From assembly GCA_024405335.1 (NCBI GenBank), contig JAKSOX010000114.1, positions 1 through 6,392 on the forward strand: 6,392 nt of DNA, in the 5' to 3' direction. This DNA is from Kiritimatiellia bacterium (GTDB taxonomy: Bacteria > Verrucomicrobiota > Kiritimatiellia > RFP12 > UBA1067). The notes under the pieces are model-generated. The model was not told the DNA's origin. It did not search any database and worked only from the letters and a program-made list of their open reading frames with translations. Position numbers and translations under genes: made by a program. The first letter of the stretch is position 1. Every line of letters starts with the position of its first letter. Shown in pieces: positions 5,656 through 6,392 of the stretch.

Positions 5656-5702
5656 TGGCGGGGAAACCGCCAGGTCGGACGTCGGCGGCGGTTTCGCGCC
5701 GC
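5656..5702 (+). promoter_or_regulatory. Leader with mutually exclusive hairpins (attenuator-like topology)
   Basis: Four segments can pair in two ways. Hairpin A: 5656-5661 (TGGCGG) with 5667-5672 (CCGCCA), loop GGAAA. Hairpin C: 5685-5690 (GCGGCG) with 5697-5702 (CGCCGC), loop GTTTCG. Competing hairpin B: 5663-5671 (GAAACCGCC) with 5687-5695 (GGCGGTTTC), nine perfect pairs and a 15-base loop. A and C can coexist; B excludes both. No U-run follows C, so intrinsic termination is not evident. The Shine-Dalgarno lies 16 bases beyond C. Chance pairing in GC-rich DNA is possible. Confidence 0.35.
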
Positions 5703-5718
5703 GAACGAAAACACGAAA

Positions 5719-5723
5719 AGGAG
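5719..5723 (+). promoter_or_regulatory. Strong Shine-Dalgarno of the Gfo/Idh/MocA gene
   Basis: AGGAG within AAAAGGAGAG, 7 bases before ATG 5731. This is the only canonical, ideally spaced site in the window, and it fixes the start at 5731 rather than the ATG two codons later. It contrasts with rsmE and the response regulator, which lack one. Confidence 0.85.
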
Positions 5724-5730
5724 AGCGCAA

Positions 5731-6392
5731 ATGGACATGGAGTTCACCAGAAGAGGATTCATGGGGGCGGCGTTTTTCGCGGCCGCGGGCTGCGCGGCGG
5801 CGAAGGTCGACGCGCCGCGCGACAAGGACGGCAAGGTGATCGCGGGCTTCGACGAAACGAACGCCGGCAAGATCCAGCGGAAGGCGTGGGAGCCGTTTTC
5901 CGACAAGAAGGTGCGCGTGGGCATCGCCGGCCACGGCCTGTGCCAGTTCGGTTGCGCCTTCGGCTACCAGAACCACCCGAACTGCGAAATCGTCGCCTGC
6001 ACCGACCTCGATCCCGTCCGCTGCGCCGACATGCAGAAGAAGCTCAACGCGCCGCGCACGTTCAAGAGCTGCGAGGAGATGATCAAGGAAATGCGCGGCA
6101 AGATGGACGCCGTGTACATCGCCACCGATCCGCCTTCGCACGCGCGCCTCGCGATTCTCGCGATGAAGAACGGCATGCACGCCGTTTCCGCCGTGCCCGC
6201 GTTCTGGGGCGACGTGGACGAACACTACGCGCAGGAGCTCATCGACGTGGTGAAGTCGACGGGCATGACCTACCAGATGAACGAAACGACGGCGTTCCGT
6301 CCGCAGACGTACGCGATGCGCGCCCTGTACGAAGGCGGCGCGCTCGGCCAGATCGTGTACGTTGAAGGCGAGTACTGGCACCACGGCACGAG
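5731..6392 (+). CDS. Tat-exported Gfo/Idh/MocA-family oxidoreductase-like protein (3' end missing)
   Basis: The first 220 codons are present with no stop before the window ends. Residues 6-21 form a twin-arginine signal: TRRGFM, a short Ala/Phe-rich hydrophobic stretch, then AAGC, a weak lipobox at C21, so the protein may be a Tat-exported lipoprotein. A Rossmann domain follows from about residue 61: VRVGIAGHGLCQFG is the dinucleotide loop, DLD (92-94) ends the second strand, and DAVYIATDPPSHARLAILAMKNGMH (126-150) is the standard Gfo/Idh continuation. Where family enzymes normally carry EKP, this one has AVP (154-156), so the usual catalytic lysine is absent. The second domain is just beginning (YVEGEYWHHGT). 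Exported members are frequent in PVC bacteria and are generally linked to sugar or glycan processing; the substrate cannot be inferred. The Tat arginines are both AGA, a rare codon here. It has its own promoter and leader. Confidence 0.9.
   Translation, partial: MDMEFTRRGFMGAAFFAAAGCAAAKVDAPRDKDGKVIAGFDETNAGKIQRKAWEPFSDKKVRVGIAGHGLCQFGCAFGYQNHPNCEIVACTDLDPVRCADMQKKLNAPRTFKSCEEMIKEMRGKMDAVYIATDPPSHARLAILAMKNGMHAVSAVPAFWGDVDEHYAQELIDVVKSTGMTYQMNETTAFRPQTYAMRALYEGGALGQIVYVEGEYWHHGT

Noticed and set aside
3437..5839. 800-codon plus-strand open frame spanning ABC-F, rsmE and the start of the last gene
   Set aside because: It crosses three well-supported genes in another frame and its translation is Arg/Ala/Gly-rich noise from GC-rich codons.

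Overview
This is a GC-rich, densely coded stretch from a diderm (Gram-negative type) bacterium. The last gene is a twin-arginine-exported Gfo/Idh/MocA protein, a type common in the PVC superphylum (Kiritimatiellota, Lentisphaerota, Planctomycetota), and the first is the tail of a likely outer-membrane beta-barrel. A Kiritimatiellota-like source is my best guess. It rests on protein flavour only, and nothing here fixes the taxon.

Layout: (1) Bases 1-77 are the 3' end of a plus-strand gene with an outer-membrane-like C-terminus. (2) Bases 119 to about 2584 hold a minus-strand operon read right to left: psd (phosphatidylserine decarboxylase), pssA (CDP-diacylglycerol-serine phosphatidyltransferase) and a PflX/COG1313-type radical SAM protein. 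psd and pssA share an ATGA overlap; pssA and the radical SAM gene overlap by 29 bases. PssA makes phosphatidylserine and Psd converts it to phosphatidylethanolamine. (3) A very short divergent promoter region lies around 2571-2642. (4) A plus-strand pair follows: an OmpR/PhoB-type response regulator with no kinase beside it, joined by an ATGA overlap to a compact ABC-F protein. (5) rsmE (16S rRNA m3U1498 methyltransferase). (6) A Tat-signal Gfo/Idh/MocA oxidoreductase-like gene that runs off the right edge and has its own promoter and structured leader.

The most unusual signals are regulatory. The divergent region is a 72-base imperfect palindrome (25 of 36 pairs complementary) centred between 2606 and 2607. 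It puts near-identical -10/ATG blocks on both strands, so psd and the response regulator appear to start from mirror-image, possibly leaderless, promoters. rsmE has the same arrangement: TATAAT ends 8 bases before its ATG, no Shine-Dalgarno is visible, and the preceding stop codon lies inside the -10. The next promoter likewise overlaps the rsmE stop codon. The leader of the last gene can form two hairpins or one competing hairpin, the topology of an attenuator. No RNA genes, insertion sequences or CRISPR arrays were seen, and no gene-free stretch exceeds 100 bases.
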